This document shows positions 25,223-32,817 of a DNA stretch of 64,000 bases, piece by piece. This DNA comes from an uncultured Ruminococcus sp. (lineage in GTDB: Bacteria > Bacillota > Clostridia > Oscillospirales > Ruminococcaceae): assembly GCA_934474025.1 (NCBI GenBank), contig CAKSMF010000004.1, positions 62,001 through 126,000 of the forward strand. The letters run 5' to 3'. Made by a program: the position numbers and the translations under genes. The notes below the pieces were generated by a model. That model was not told the origin of the DNA. It saw only the letters and a list, made by a program, of their open reading frames with translations, and made no database searches. Numbering within the stretch: the stretch's first letter is position 1; every line of letters starts with the position of its first letter.

Positions 25223-26050
25223 TCATGTCACCCCCATTCCCATAATTTCGTACTGTTCCTCCTCATTTGTAAAAAAATCATCCATGAACGTTGTTTTGCC
25301 TGTGAAATTCGGAGCATTCTCATTATTCAGCGATATACAGCCATTTTCGCCAAGTTCTATAGGTTCTTTTACGATTACCGAGCCTGCATGATTTACAGTA
25401 ATATTTTTTTCAAGCGTACAAAAATTACCGTCATCACCATGTCTGAGATGATAGCAGTACAGACCTTTTGGAACGTCAGCGTCGATCATTCTGCTGTTCG
25501 TGAACAACGCTGTTTTTCCCTCTATTTCGATGATTTCAAACTCTTCATCGGAAAAATTTACATAATCTGTCTCACTTACATTCAGAAACAGTCCCCACTC
25601 CGACGGTTCACAATCCATTACACGGGCGGCGAACTCAATTCGCTCCCTGCTGCTTTCGGGATAGTATTCCTCTATCCTTTCGCCGTCAAAATAGACATAT
25701 CTGCCGCAGTTCATGCCGATATCCTCGTCCGCCCACTCATGCTTAAATTTTATGTCGGGATACATTTCCGACATCTTTTCAAGAATGGGATGCGGAGCCG
25801 ACCACGCCGTCAGAAACGTCAGTTTTCCGTCCTTAAAGCCTGTATCCGCAGTATATCCGTAAGAATTCCACTTCGTACCCCACTTGGCGATACACCAGTA
25901 ATGGCTGTCCACATCGTCGGGCATGGGAATTATTTTATTGAAATCCACTGAACCCACGCCGTATTCGTCAGTCTGAATCTCTTTCAGCATCGACTGCACA
26001 CGGCTCTCATCGCCCGAAACAGCGACGATATTCGTAATATGATTTGGCAT
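25223..26050 (-). CDS. Api92-like / LPD28-type accessory protein
   Basis: A 275-residue protein with ATG behind GGGGAGGTGAAGTA, overlapping the antirepressor stop (TAATG). Residues 1-150 start MPNHITNIVAVSGDESRV and contain WCIAKWGTKWNSYGY, a pattern I recall from Api92-like (DUF1281) proteins with a ferredoxin-like fold. The C-terminal half (IEIEGKTALFTNSRMIDADVPKGLYCYHLRHG...TVNHAGSVIVKEPI) resembles the LPD28 domain found in large polyvalent proteins of mobile elements. Such proteins may act in anti-defence or establishment. It ends EEEQYEIMGMGVT. Confidence 0.62.
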   Translation of the reverse strand: MPNHITNIVAVSGDESRVQSMLKEIQTDEYGVGSVDFNKIIPMPDDVDSHYWCIAKWGTKWNSYGYTADTGFKDGKLTFLTAWSAPHPILEKMSEMYPDIKFKHEWADEDIGMNCGRYVYFDGERIEEYYPESSRERIEFAARVMDCEPSEWGLFLNVSETDYVNFSDEEFEIIEIEGKTALFTNSRMIDADVPKGLYCYHLRHGDDGNFCTLEKNITVNHAGSVIVKEPIELGENGCISLNNENAPNFTGKTTFMDDFFTNEEEQYEIMGMGVT

Positions 26051-26817
26051 TACTTCACCTCCCCGAACTCATTTTTAAGCCTGCCGATAATAAAACGCTG
26101 ACCTCTGCCCGTGACAAACGTCTGCTGATAGGTTTTGGTCATTGAACCTGCTTCAAAAACCGACTCTTTCACCGCAAAATATCCACGGTCAATGAACTTC
26201 TGATACGGAAGATTATCAGACATAAGAATCCCGTTTTCACGAAGCCAGCGGAACAGTCTGTTTCTTCCGATAGGGATATTTTCTTCCACCGCAAGTTTAG
26301 CCATTGCGTTCATGTCGATGACGTTCTCTGTTCCCGCAACCTGATTCGCAAACTCCACCAGCGGCTGGTCGTGGCAGATACGCTCGTTAAGCTGATTTAT
26401 CGCCATCATCTGCAGACGGAAAAGACCTTTATACGGTTCTTCCAAAAAGGGGAGGTAGTTTTCGATGAACATATCCTCGTCGGCTACGTAACCGCCTGTG
26501 CGGCGGATTGTCGGGAGTATTTCAGAGGTCACCCAACGCTTGAAATCCCTTGCTTTCGGCATTTTGCTTGAAAGTATCAGGCTGTAAAGTCCGCTTTCGT
26601 TTATGATAATCATTTGCTGCGTTCCACCAAGGTCGCCCTGAATTGGGGCTACCTTTTTGTCCTCACAATCGACGTGCGTTGCAATTGCGTTTCTCGGCTT
26701 AGAATAGCCAAGAATAACTGCAACATCCTTACCGACAAACCATGGTTCTCCGTCAGTAATGACAGTTCTTACCCTGCCAAATTCCTCGTTTTCAAAAATT
26801 TTGATTTTATTTTCCAT
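26050..26817 (-). CDS. BRO-family phage-type antirepressor
   Basis: A 255-residue protein from ATG 26817, 9 bases behind AAGGAGG. The N-terminal BRO domain is IFENEEFGRVRTVITDGEPWFVGKDVAVILGYSKPRNAIATHV...NESGLYSLILSSKMPKARDFKRWVTSEILPTIRRTGGY; the C-terminal ANT/KilAC-like part is IGRNRLFRWLRENGIL...GYFAVKE. Such proteins antagonise repressors in phages. No repressor gene is seen in the element, so its target is unknown. The start overlaps the cytosine methylase end. Confidence 0.85.
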   Translation of the reverse strand: MENKIKIFENEEFGRVRTVITDGEPWFVGKDVAVILGYSKPRNAIATHVDCEDKKVAPIQGDLGGTQQMIIINESGLYSLILSSKMPKARDFKRWVTSEILPTIRRTGGYVADEDMFIENYLPFLEEPYKGLFRLQMMAINQLNERICHDQPLVEFANQVAGTENVIDMNAMAKLAVEENIPIGRNRLFRWLRENGILMSDNLPYQKFIDRGYFAVKESVFEAGSMTKTYQQTFVTGRGQRFIIGRLKNEFGEVK

Positions 26818-28036
26818 AAGCATTTTCCTCCTTATCGAATTTTATTAAATTTTTTGCAATAGCCTCCACAACTGCCACCGTGATTGAATTTCCGGCTTGC
26901 TTGTAGAGCTGTGCGTCGGACATTCCCGTGGCGGCAACTTTCTCAAACTGAGCCTTTTCAAAGCCCTGCAAACGCCAGCACTCAACAGGCATCAGACGGC
27001 GGATTCGCCCTCTGTGGACAACTCCGTGCCTGTCTGTGACGGTTATCGTAAACATTGGTTCATCAGGATTTTTTACTCGTCTGCCACTTTGACGTGTCGT
27101 CTCCCTGAACGGATTCAGAATGGCTCTCGGAGCTTCTTCAAGCACTCCCGAACGCTCGCCTTTGTGAGTACCGTTTATCACTCCCAAGTCCATTCTCGTA
27201 TGCAGACAACGGGCATTTTCCGTAATCTGCGGATTCTCGTTCAAATCCACAAAAACAGCGGAATGTTCGCCTTTGTGATGTGACATTCCGCTGTTCTGAC
27301 GTGCAGTTATGCACCTTGCCATGTCGGTAATTTGAGGATTTTCGTTGTAATCAATCAGGTACAGACCTGTTTTTCCGCCTCGTCCGCCGCTTCCGCTGCA
27401 CTGCGTAACCGCTGTACCGTTCGTAGAGTACACCCTCGAACCCTGACTTCCGCCGATCAGCTGTTCAGGTTTTCTTTCTCTGCCATTTTCTTCATCGCCT
27501 CGTCCGAAAGAAAGTATTTCGGTGGGACATCGGTCTCCAAGATATCCGACAAGGAACAGCCTCCGTCGGGACTGCGGTATTCCGAAACCGGCAGAGTTAA
27601 GCACACGCCAGCACATACTGTACCCCAGTTCTGAAATCTTTTCAAGGATGATTCGGAAGCACTCTCCCTGCGATATACCCAGCAGATTGGGTACATTCTC
27701 AGCAATAAAATACTTGGGTTGCCTGACTTCAAGGATTTTGATATAGTCGAAAAACAGGTTTCCTCTATCATCTTCAAAAGCCCGTCTGCGCCCCGCAACA
27801 CTGAACGACTGGCAGCACGGGCCTCCAACGAGCATATCAAAATCCGGCATACTTCCGTAATCGATTTTCGTGATGTCCTCATAAAACGCTTCACCTCCCG
27901 TATCGTACAAGGCTCGGTAAGCCTTTTGTGCAAATTTGTCGATTTCGCACCACCCGACGCACTCAAAACCCCCAACTTTTTCAAAAGCGGAGCGGAATGC
28001 ACCGATTCCTGCGAACACTTCAAAATATCTTATCAT
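26807..28036 (-). CDS. DNA (cytosine-5) methyltransferase
   Basis: A 409-residue m5C methylase with motifs in order: I (VFAGIGAFRSAF), IV with the catalytic Cys (GGPCCQSFSVAG), VI (AENVPN), VIII (GIPQSRRRLFLVGY) and X (GNSITVAVVEAIAKNL). The target-recognition part between VIII and IX is long and contains an internal repeat (NENPQIT.xARCxxxR twice). No restriction gene is next to it, so it is a solitary methylase, probably protecting the element on entry. A terminator hairpin lies between the upstream gene and this start. Confidence 0.9.
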   Translation of the reverse strand: MIRYFEVFAGIGAFRSAFEKVGGFECVGWCEIDKFAQKAYRALYDTGGEAFYEDITKIDYGSMPDFDMLVGGPCCQSFSVAGRRRAFEDDRGNLFFDYIKILEVRQPKYFIAENVPNLLGISQGECFRIILEKISELGYSMCWRVLNSAGFGIPQSRRRLFLVGYLGDRCPTEILSFGRGDEENGRERKPEQLIGGSQGSRVYSTNGTAVTQCSGSGGRGGKTGLYLIDYNENPQITDMARCITARQNSGMSHHKGEHSAVFVDLNENPQITENARCLHTRMDLGVINGTHKGERSGVLEEAPRAILNPFRETTRQSGRRVKNPDEPMFTITVTDRHGVVHRGRIRRLMPVECWRLQGFEKAQFEKVAATGMSDAQLYKQAGNSITVAVVEAIAKNLIKFDKEENAYGK

Positions 28037-28063
28037 CTATCACCAGTCCTTTCATGCAATAAA

Positions 28064-28095
28064 AAAGGCTGAATTTCCGCAAAAATTCAACCTTT
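28064..28095 (-). terminator. Terminator-like hairpin before the cytosine methylase
   Basis: Stem AAAGGTTGAATTT / AAATTCAGCCTTT read on the minus strand, 13 bp with one G-U, 6-base loop, followed by TTTATTGC. It overlaps the stop of the DUF4314 gene and precedes the methylase ribosome site. Confidence 0.72.
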
Positions 28096-28366
28096 ACATC
28101 GTCATATTCATTTCGGGTTCTTCCGATAATTCTTCAGTCTGTACTTCCTCCTCAATTGTGTGAAACCCGTCCTCGCCGGGAATCACTCCCAAACTTCTGC
28201 CGTTGTCAAATTTACAAAAAACAGTTCCAATATCGTCAACGAATTGAACCGTCCCCTTAGTACCCGATGGAATCGGGTTGGGATCATTTCCCATGCTGTC
28301 AAGGCATATCCTAGTACCTTCGGGGAATCTTTCTCTCAGCATTTCGATTTTTCTTCTGTTGTACAT
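28094..28366 (-). CDS. DUF4314-type small protein
   Basis: A 90-residue protein with ATG behind GAGGTGAGTT. MYNRRKIEMLRERFPEGTRICLDSM...PIPSGTKGTVQFVDDIGTVFCKFDNGRSLGVIPGED fits the small SH3-like DUF4314 family found on conjugative elements, function unknown. It ends EELSEEPEMNMTM, nearly the same tail as the next gene upstream although the bodies are unrelated. Confidence 0.78.
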   Translation of the reverse strand: MYNRRKIEMLRERFPEGTRICLDSMGNDPNPIPSGTKGTVQFVDDIGTVFCKFDNGRSLGVIPGEDGFHTIEEEVQTEELSEEPEMNMTM

Positions 28367-28377
28367 AACTCACCTCA

Positions 28378-29013
28378 TCACATTGTAATTTCAATTTCAG
28401 GTTCTTCCGTTATTTCCTCGCTATTTCCCATTTTAACAGAAATATCAGGCTGAAACGGAACGTCAAGATTGCTGACCTCAACTGAACCTATACCGTCCAT
28501 TGTACTGAGCTTCTGTGCAACCACATTGGTCATCATCTCCTTTACTTCGTTGAAATCGCAGTCGAGATCCTGCAGAACGTCGTCTGTCGTAAAATCCCTA
28601 TAGCCATAACGAACGGCATTTGCGATTCTCTCCGCTATTTCGTCTAACAAATTTAAGAGCTTCCTTTCACTGTTTGTCAACGATATTTCGGGATTCTGCT
28701 GTTTCTCCGCAAACTCCTTTGCTCCCGGAATGTATTGGGAGTATCGTGCATATGACGTACCCTCGGACTCGATCAGCAGACCATCGCCCTGTTCTTCATC
28801 ATAAATCAACAGGCAATGATAATTGTCATCTCTGTCACAGTACATTATATCGACATTCTCGGCTATCAGCTTATTGTCACGCAATGGATGTCTTTTCAGA
28901 TCATCAAATTCCGCATGGGGAACTCCTATCGCTTTCTCCACCACACAGGATTTCGTTCTGAACTCAGATTCTTTACGAAGCAGATTTGTGTTGATTATCA
29001 GTTTTTCTTTCAT
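28378..29013 (-). CDS. First gene of the element, DUF6329-like accessory protein
   Basis: The start is ATG 29013 (MKEKLIINTNLLRKESEF), directly behind AAGGAGGAAGAACTG; a longer frame to 29067 begins inside a hairpin. 211 residues, soluble and acidic. KSCVVEKAIGVPHAEFDDLKRHPLRDNKLIAENVDIMYCDRDDNYHCLLIYDEEQGDGLLIESEGTSYARYSQYIPG is a pattern I recall as DUF6329. The C-terminal half looks like a separate helical domain. It ends SEEITEEPEIEITM. Leading genes of conjugative elements enter the recipient early and often counter host defence. Confidence 0.62.
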   Translation of the reverse strand: MKEKLIINTNLLRKESEFRTKSCVVEKAIGVPHAEFDDLKRHPLRDNKLIAENVDIMYCDRDDNYHCLLIYDEEQGDGLLIESEGTSYARYSQYIPGAKEFAEKQQNPEISLTNSERKLLNLLDEIAERIANAVRYGYRDFTTDDVLQDLDCDFNEVKEMMTNVVAQKLSTMDGIGSVEVSNLDVPFQPDISVKMGNSEEITEEPEIEITM

Positions 29014-29043
29014 CAGTTCTTCCTCCTTTTTCGGAAAATAAAA

Positions 29044-29100
29044 AAAGACCATTCTGTTCATCATCACTTAAAATTCGTGATAACTGACAAAACGGTCTTT
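29044..29100 (-). terminator. Long terminator-like hairpin in the leader of the element
   Basis: Arms of 24 bp (29044-29067 and 29077-29100) with 22 pairs including G-U, 9-base loop, followed on the minus strand by TTTTTTTATTTT. It stands about 30 bases before the first gene's start. It may terminate read-through from the tRNA side or act as a conditional terminator controlling the whole operon. Confidence 0.7.
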
Positions 29101-29188
29101 CAAATTCGGTTATTATTCTATTGTATAAAGGCAGGTATTTTTTGATTTTTTCTTTCTGACCTGCTCATGTTTGTGCCATATTTTTCTC

Positions 29189-29217
29189 TGCGAGGGTTCA
29201 AATCCTGTACTTTCGCA
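29189..29217 (+). other. tRNA T-arm-like fragment near the right end of the element
   Basis: The stretch holds GGGTTCAAATCCTG, which reads like a tRNA T-arm, bracketed by TGCGA / TCGCA. No 5' half of a tRNA is present. It could be a tRNA-derived attachment-site remnant or chance. Confidence 0.3.
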
Positions 29218-29280
29218 AAAACGGGCAAAAAACAGCCATGGTTTTACACTAAAAATTTTCGGCTTCTGAGTAGCAAAAAA

Positions 29281-29302
29281 GCCCGATTATTCGGGCTTTT
29301 TT
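29281..29302 (-). terminator. Bidirectional terminator after tRNA-fMet
   Basis: GCCCGA / TCGGGC with a TTAT loop (29281-29296), six A before and six T after, so it works on both strands. It ends the tRNA transcript 30 bases past its 3' end. Confidence 0.85.
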
Positions 29303-29331
29303 CGGTGGACAGCTATTTAGTCTCACCAATA

Positions 29332-29408
<77 letters not shown>

Positions 29409-29441
29409 ATATTAATTAAGATGTCTTCATTTGACTATATT

Positions 29442-29470
29442 AGTATATCATGAAAATATATAAAAGTCAA
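29442..29470 (-). promoter_or_regulatory. Promoter of tRNA-fMet
   Basis: Minus-strand TTGACT (29465-29470) and TATACT (29442-29447) with a 17-bp spacer, about 35 bases before the tRNA. Confidence 0.72.
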
Positions 29471-29527
29471 TAGTCTCAAATATATTTTTTTATTTTAACT
29501 AAATAAGCATATCCAATTGACTTTTTA

Positions 29528-29588
29528 AAAGAGTGTTTCGATTGACGCCAGTAAGTTATTCATTACTTTTTTAATCAAAACACTCTTT
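29528..29588 (-). terminator. Terminator after the S41 protease gene
   Basis: AAAGAGTGTTT / AAACACTCTTT outer stem of 11 bp with a long internal part that also folds (GATT/AATC, GTAA/TTAC), followed on the minus strand by TTTAAAAAG. It closes the ftsE-to-protease gene row. Confidence 0.6.
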
Positions 29589-29592
29589 AATT

Positions 29593-30738
29593 TTAATTTT
29601 CTATTTTTTGTGTAATAACTTCAAGAGCCTTATTATATTGTTTGTCATCATTATCTTCATTTTGAACAATATAATCCGGAGTAATTCCAATACCATCATA
29701 ACATTCTGAAATAGTTGTTTTATATTTAGCAATTGTCAGAACTACTGCTCCACCATTAGAAAGCTCTATAGTTGATTGCATAACGCCTTTTCCGTAAGTT
29801 GTTTCGCCAACAATATCAGCTTTTCCAAAATCTTTCAGTGATGCAGCAAACAATTCAGCAGCACTTGCTGTATGTTCATTAACAATAACAACCATAGGAA
29901 TATTTATTTCAGATTTATCAGAATATACTATAGTTTTAGAATTACCGTCACTGTATTCAGCAGTTGCAATAGTTCCTTCTGGTAACAAAGGGTCAAGACA
30001 GTCTTCAAGTGCATCAACAAGTCCCCCGCCGTTTTCACGTAAATCAAATATAATTCCTTTTGCACCGTTTTGAATTATTTCATCAAGTGCATCATTAAAC
30101 TGTTGAGGGGTGTTCTGTTTAAAACCGGAAATTTTTATATATCCGATATAATTATCAAGCATTTCACCGGTAACAGTTACCATTTCTATAGGACGACGTG
30201 TTAATTTATAAGTTTTATCAACGCCATCACGACGAACTATAATAGAAACTTCCGTGTTGTCTTTTTCTGACATAATTTCCATTGACTTTTCAAAACCTGT
30301 TTCAAGAACATCATTTCCATTTACTGAAACTATTAAATCATCAATTTTTATATCAGATTCACTTGCCGGAGAATCAGGCATAATTTCAGTAACTTTTATA
30401 TAACCGCTGTCATCTTTTTTAACAGTTATTCCTAAACCTGTCATTTCACCGGCGTTATCGCTTTTTTCGTCAGTATATTCATCTGCTGTAAGATATCTTG
30501 AATATTTGTCATTTAAACCAGAAATATAGCCTTTCAGAATGCCGTTATTAATATCATTTTCATCAATATCGCCATAAAAATTCTCATGCACTAAAGTGTC
30601 AATTTCCTGAAGAGAATCATATTTTTCAAATTTTTTATTAAAGCTTTGTAATGAAAAAAATGATGTTAATATAAATGTCACCGCCGAAGCTATTGCAATA
30701 AGACTGATTGCGAATCCAAGACTAATTTTTTTATTCAT
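29593..30738 (-). CDS. S41-family C-terminal processing protease (CtpA-like)
   Basis: A 381-residue protein with an N-terminal membrane anchor (ISLGFAISLIAIASAVTFIL), a PDZ domain around residues 95-175 (GLGITVKKDDSGYIKVTEIMPDSPA), and the tail-specific protease domain with the nucleophile Ser in HTASAAELFA and the Lys in TTYGKGVMQS. The length is normal. It acts outside the membrane on other secreted proteins. It follows two M23 peptidase genes, separated by a terminator hairpin. CtpA-type proteases often control murein hydrolases encoded beside ftsEX. Confidence 0.9.
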   Translation of the reverse strand: MNKKISLGFAISLIAIASAVTFILTSFFSLQSFNKKFEKYDSLQEIDTLVHENFYGDIDENDINNGILKGYISGLNDKYSRYLTADEYTDEKSDNAGEMTGLGITVKKDDSGYIKVTEIMPDSPASESDIKIDDLIVSVNGNDVLETGFEKSMEIMSEKDNTEVSIIVRRDGVDKTYKLTRRPIEMVTVTGEMLDNYIGYIKISGFKQNTPQQFNDALDEIIQNGAKGIIFDLRENGGGLVDALEDCLDPLLPEGTIATAEYSDGNSKTIVYSDKSEINIPMVVIVNEHTASAAELFAASLKDFGKADIVGETTYGKGVMQSTIELSNGGAVVLTIAKYKTTISECYDGIGITPDYIVQNEDNDDKQYNKALEVITQKIEN

Positions 30739-30763
30739 TACATCACGCTTTCTGAAAAGAAAA

Positions 30764-30785
30764 GGGCAGTTGATAGATACTGCCC
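30764..30785 (-). terminator. Terminator between M23 peptidase and S41 protease
   Basis: Stem GGGCAGT / ACTGCCC with an 8-base loop and TTTTCTTTTC following on the minus strand. Partial read-through could still supply the protease gene. Confidence 0.75.
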
Positions 30786-30793
30786 GTTTAATT

Positions 30794-32767
30794 TTATTGG
30801 CTTACATAATCGAGAGGGTCTTGCTGTTTGCCGTTGACACGTACTTCAAAATGAAGGTGTGCACCAGTTGACCAACCTGTAGAACCTACTGTACCTATTA
30901 CCTGTCCTTGCTGTACATAGTCGCCAACTGAAACAGATGCAGAGGTAAGATGTCCGTAAAGTGTAGAATATGTACCGTCATGCTGAATTATGATGTAGTT
31001 TCCGTAACCACCGCCACAGCCACAGCTTGAAGTTTTAGCATAATTATGGGTGCATGAATTATATACATATGTAACTGTACCTGATTTTGAAGCACAAACT
31101 GATGCTCCCATTATTCCGGCATCACCTATATCAATACCCTTGTGAGTAGTTCCCCAACGAGCACCAAATCCACTTGAAATATAATAATATCCAGGAGTTG
31201 GCCATATAAATCCTGATGATGACGGTGCAGGAATTGTTGTGGTAGTTGTTGTAGTAGTTGTTGATGTAGTGCTTGTAGTAGTTGTAGTTACTGTTGTAGA
31301 AACTGTTGTTGTAGTTGTGGTAACTTCTTCTGAAACTTCATTATTATATGCAGTAGTTGAAGTTGTTGATGTTGTATAAACCGGAAGTTCAGTTGTTGTA
31401 GTTGTAGTAGTAGTTGCCGGAATAGTAGTAACTGTAGTTTGAGCAAGAAGTTCAGCTTGTCTTGATGCTTCTTGTCTTTCAGCTTCTCTTGAAGCTTCCT
31501 GACGTTCAAGTTCACGTGATGTTTCTTGTCTTTCAGCTTCTCTTGAGGCTTCCTGACGTTCAATTTCACGTGATGTTTCTTGTCTTTCGGCTTCTCTTGA
31601 AGCTTCCTGACGTTCAATTTCACGTGATGTTTCTTGTCTTTCAGCTTCTCTTGAAGCTTCCTGACGTTCAATTTCACGTGATGTTTCCTGTCTCTCGGCT
31701 TCTCTTGAAGCTTCTTCCTGACGTTCAATTTCACGTGATGCTTCTTCTTGTTTTTCAACTTCTCTTGATGCTTCCTGACGTGAAGCTTCTTCTATTGAAG
31801 CCTGTTCTCTTGAGGCATTTTCTCTTGATGTTTTTTCAGCTTCAGCACGTTTTTCATTTTCTATGCGTTCATTCTCTAAACGAATAGCTTCCTGTTCCTG
31901 AGCAATGCGTTTTTGTTCTTCTTCGTAACGTCTCTGTGCTTCTTCGGCATTACGTTGAATTTCAGCTTCAATTTTAGCATTTTCGTCATCAAGTTCCTGT
32001 AAATACTTTTGTGTATCTGTTTTTGACTGGTCAAGACGTATTTGTTCAAGCTGTATTCTGTCTATAATTTCCTGAGTCTGTACCATTTTGGAATTAAGCT
32101 GTTCAATTTCGTCTGATTTTTCAGTAATCTTTTTTTCCTGTTCTTCGTGCTGTCCTTCAAGAACAATTTTTTCTAATTCAAGGTCTTTTTTAGTTTTTTC
32201 AAGGTCGTCTATTTCATCAAGTAATTTATTGATAAGTTCTTCATCATATGAAGCGATACGGTTTACCATTTCCATACGTGACATCATATCATAAAAACTT
32301 GCTGAACCTAAAACGACTTCTGCAAGTTGTTCATTTCCTGAAACATACATAGTACAAAGACGCTTTTTAAAGAGTTCAATATTGCTGTCAATAAGTTCTT
32401 GCTGAATACCGATATCAGAATCAAGCTTACTGATATTTGATTCTGTTTTAGCTATATCATCATTCAGTTTGTCGAGTTCATTGTTGAGTAAAAGTATATT
32501 TTGCTGAATGAGATAAATCTGGTCGGAAAGAGTTTCCTGATAAGCTTTTTGATTCTGCTTGTTGGTTTCAAGTTCATTTATTTTGGATTCATATTCAGCA
32601 ATTTTAGCTTCATTAGCCTTTCTTTCCTCCTGAATTTCAGCTATTGTTTTAGCTGAAACATCGGTTTGGCTATCGTTTGTGGACGGATAACCGGCAACTA
32701 TTCCGGCAGATATTGCGGAACAGGTTACAAATGCAAGAATTTTTTTAACTACGATTAATTTTTTCAT
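30794..32767 (-). CDS. Secreted coiled-coil M23 (LytM) peptidase with 18-residue tandem repeats
   Basis: The start is taken as ATG 32767 (MKKLIVVKKILAFVTCSAISAG, signal peptide), 657 residues; the frame is open to 32803. Residues about 40-260 form an EnvC-like coiled coil. Then comes a Glu/Arg/Ser stretch with 18-residue repeats (ERQETSREIERQEASREA), a Thr-rich linker, and the C-terminal M23 domain with HKGIDIGDAG and GAHLHFEVRVNG carrying the zinc ligands. The domain also has a CTHNY...CGCGG loop. Such proteins are cell-wall endopeptidases activated by FtsEX, whose genes are upstream. A hairpin separates its ribosome site (AAAGGAG, 32794-32800) from the ATG. Confidence 0.87.
   Translation of the reverse strand: MKKLIVVKKILAFVTCSAISAGIVAGYPSTNDSQTDVSAKTIAEIQEERKANEAKIAEYESKINELETNKQNQKAYQETLSDQIYLIQQNILLLNNELDKLNDDIAKTESNISKLDSDIGIQQELIDSNIELFKKRLCTMYVSGNEQLAEVVLGSASFYDMMSRMEMVNRIASYDEELINKLLDEIDDLEKTKKDLELEKIVLEGQHEEQEKKITEKSDEIEQLNSKMVQTQEIIDRIQLEQIRLDQSKTDTQKYLQELDDENAKIEAEIQRNAEEAQRRYEEEQKRIAQEQEAIRLENERIENEKRAEAEKTSRENASREQASIEEASRQEASREVEKQEEASREIERQEEASREAERQETSREIERQEASREAERQETSREIERQEASREAERQETSREIERQEASREAERQETSRELERQEASREAERQEASRQAELLAQTTVTTIPATTTTTTTTELPVYTTSTTSTTAYNNEVSEEVTTTTTTVSTTVTTTTTSTTSTTTTTTTTTIPAPSSSGFIWPTPGYYYISSGFGARWGTTHKGIDIGDAGIMGASVCASKSGTVTYVYNSCTHNYAKTSSCGCGGGYGNYIIIQHDGTYSTLYGHLTSASVSVGDYVQQGQVIGTVGSTGWSTGAHLHFEVRVNGKQQDPLDYVSQ
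31440..31790 (-). repeat. 54-bp tandem repeats within the M23 peptidase gene
   Basis: The motif CACGTGATGTTTC recurs at 31513, 31567, 31621 and 31675, exactly 54 bp apart, then at 31732 with a 3-bp insertion. More diverged copies flank these. The repeat length is a multiple of three and keeps several frames open, which creates long spurious ORFs on both strands. Confidence 0.85.
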
Positions 32768-32773
32768 ATAAGT

Positions 32774-32791
32774 AGCAGTTATACAACTGCT
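32774..32791 (-). promoter_or_regulatory. Hairpin between ribosome site and start codon of the M23 gene
   Basis: AGCAGTT / AACTGCT with a 4-base loop. It lies between AAAGGAG (32794-32800) and ATG 32767; looping it out leaves about 8 bases, a normal spacing. Confidence 0.5.
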
Positions 32792-32817
32792 GTCTCCTTT
32801 CATAAAAAACTGTTTTC

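Larger units (their letters stand above)
4183..29100 (-). mobile_element. Integrative and conjugative element (about 25 kb, ends approximate)
   Basis: Contiguous minus-strand genes for integrase, relaxase, relaxosome protein, VirB4, VirB6-like, VirB3-like, VirB2-like and VirD4 proteins, plus adhesin/sortase, methyltransferases and accessory proteins, define a conjugative element. G+C is visibly higher and gene overlaps are tighter than in the flanks. The left end lies beyond the integrase near 4.0-4.2 kb; the right end lies between the first gene (29013) and the tRNA-fMet (29332). I could not find a convincing direct repeat for attL/attR. No excisionase, repressor or other regulator is recognisable beyond the antirepressor and a small HTH protein. 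Confidence 0.88.

Noticed and set aside
29281..29301. Hairpin considered as an attachment site of the element
   Set aside because: It has the exact form of a bidirectional terminator for tRNA-fMet and no copy exists at the left end.
31462..31887. Long plus-strand and alternate minus-strand frames over the repeat region of the M23 gene
   Set aside because: They come from a 54-bp repeat, a multiple of three, which keeps several frames open; no ribosome site or sensible composition.
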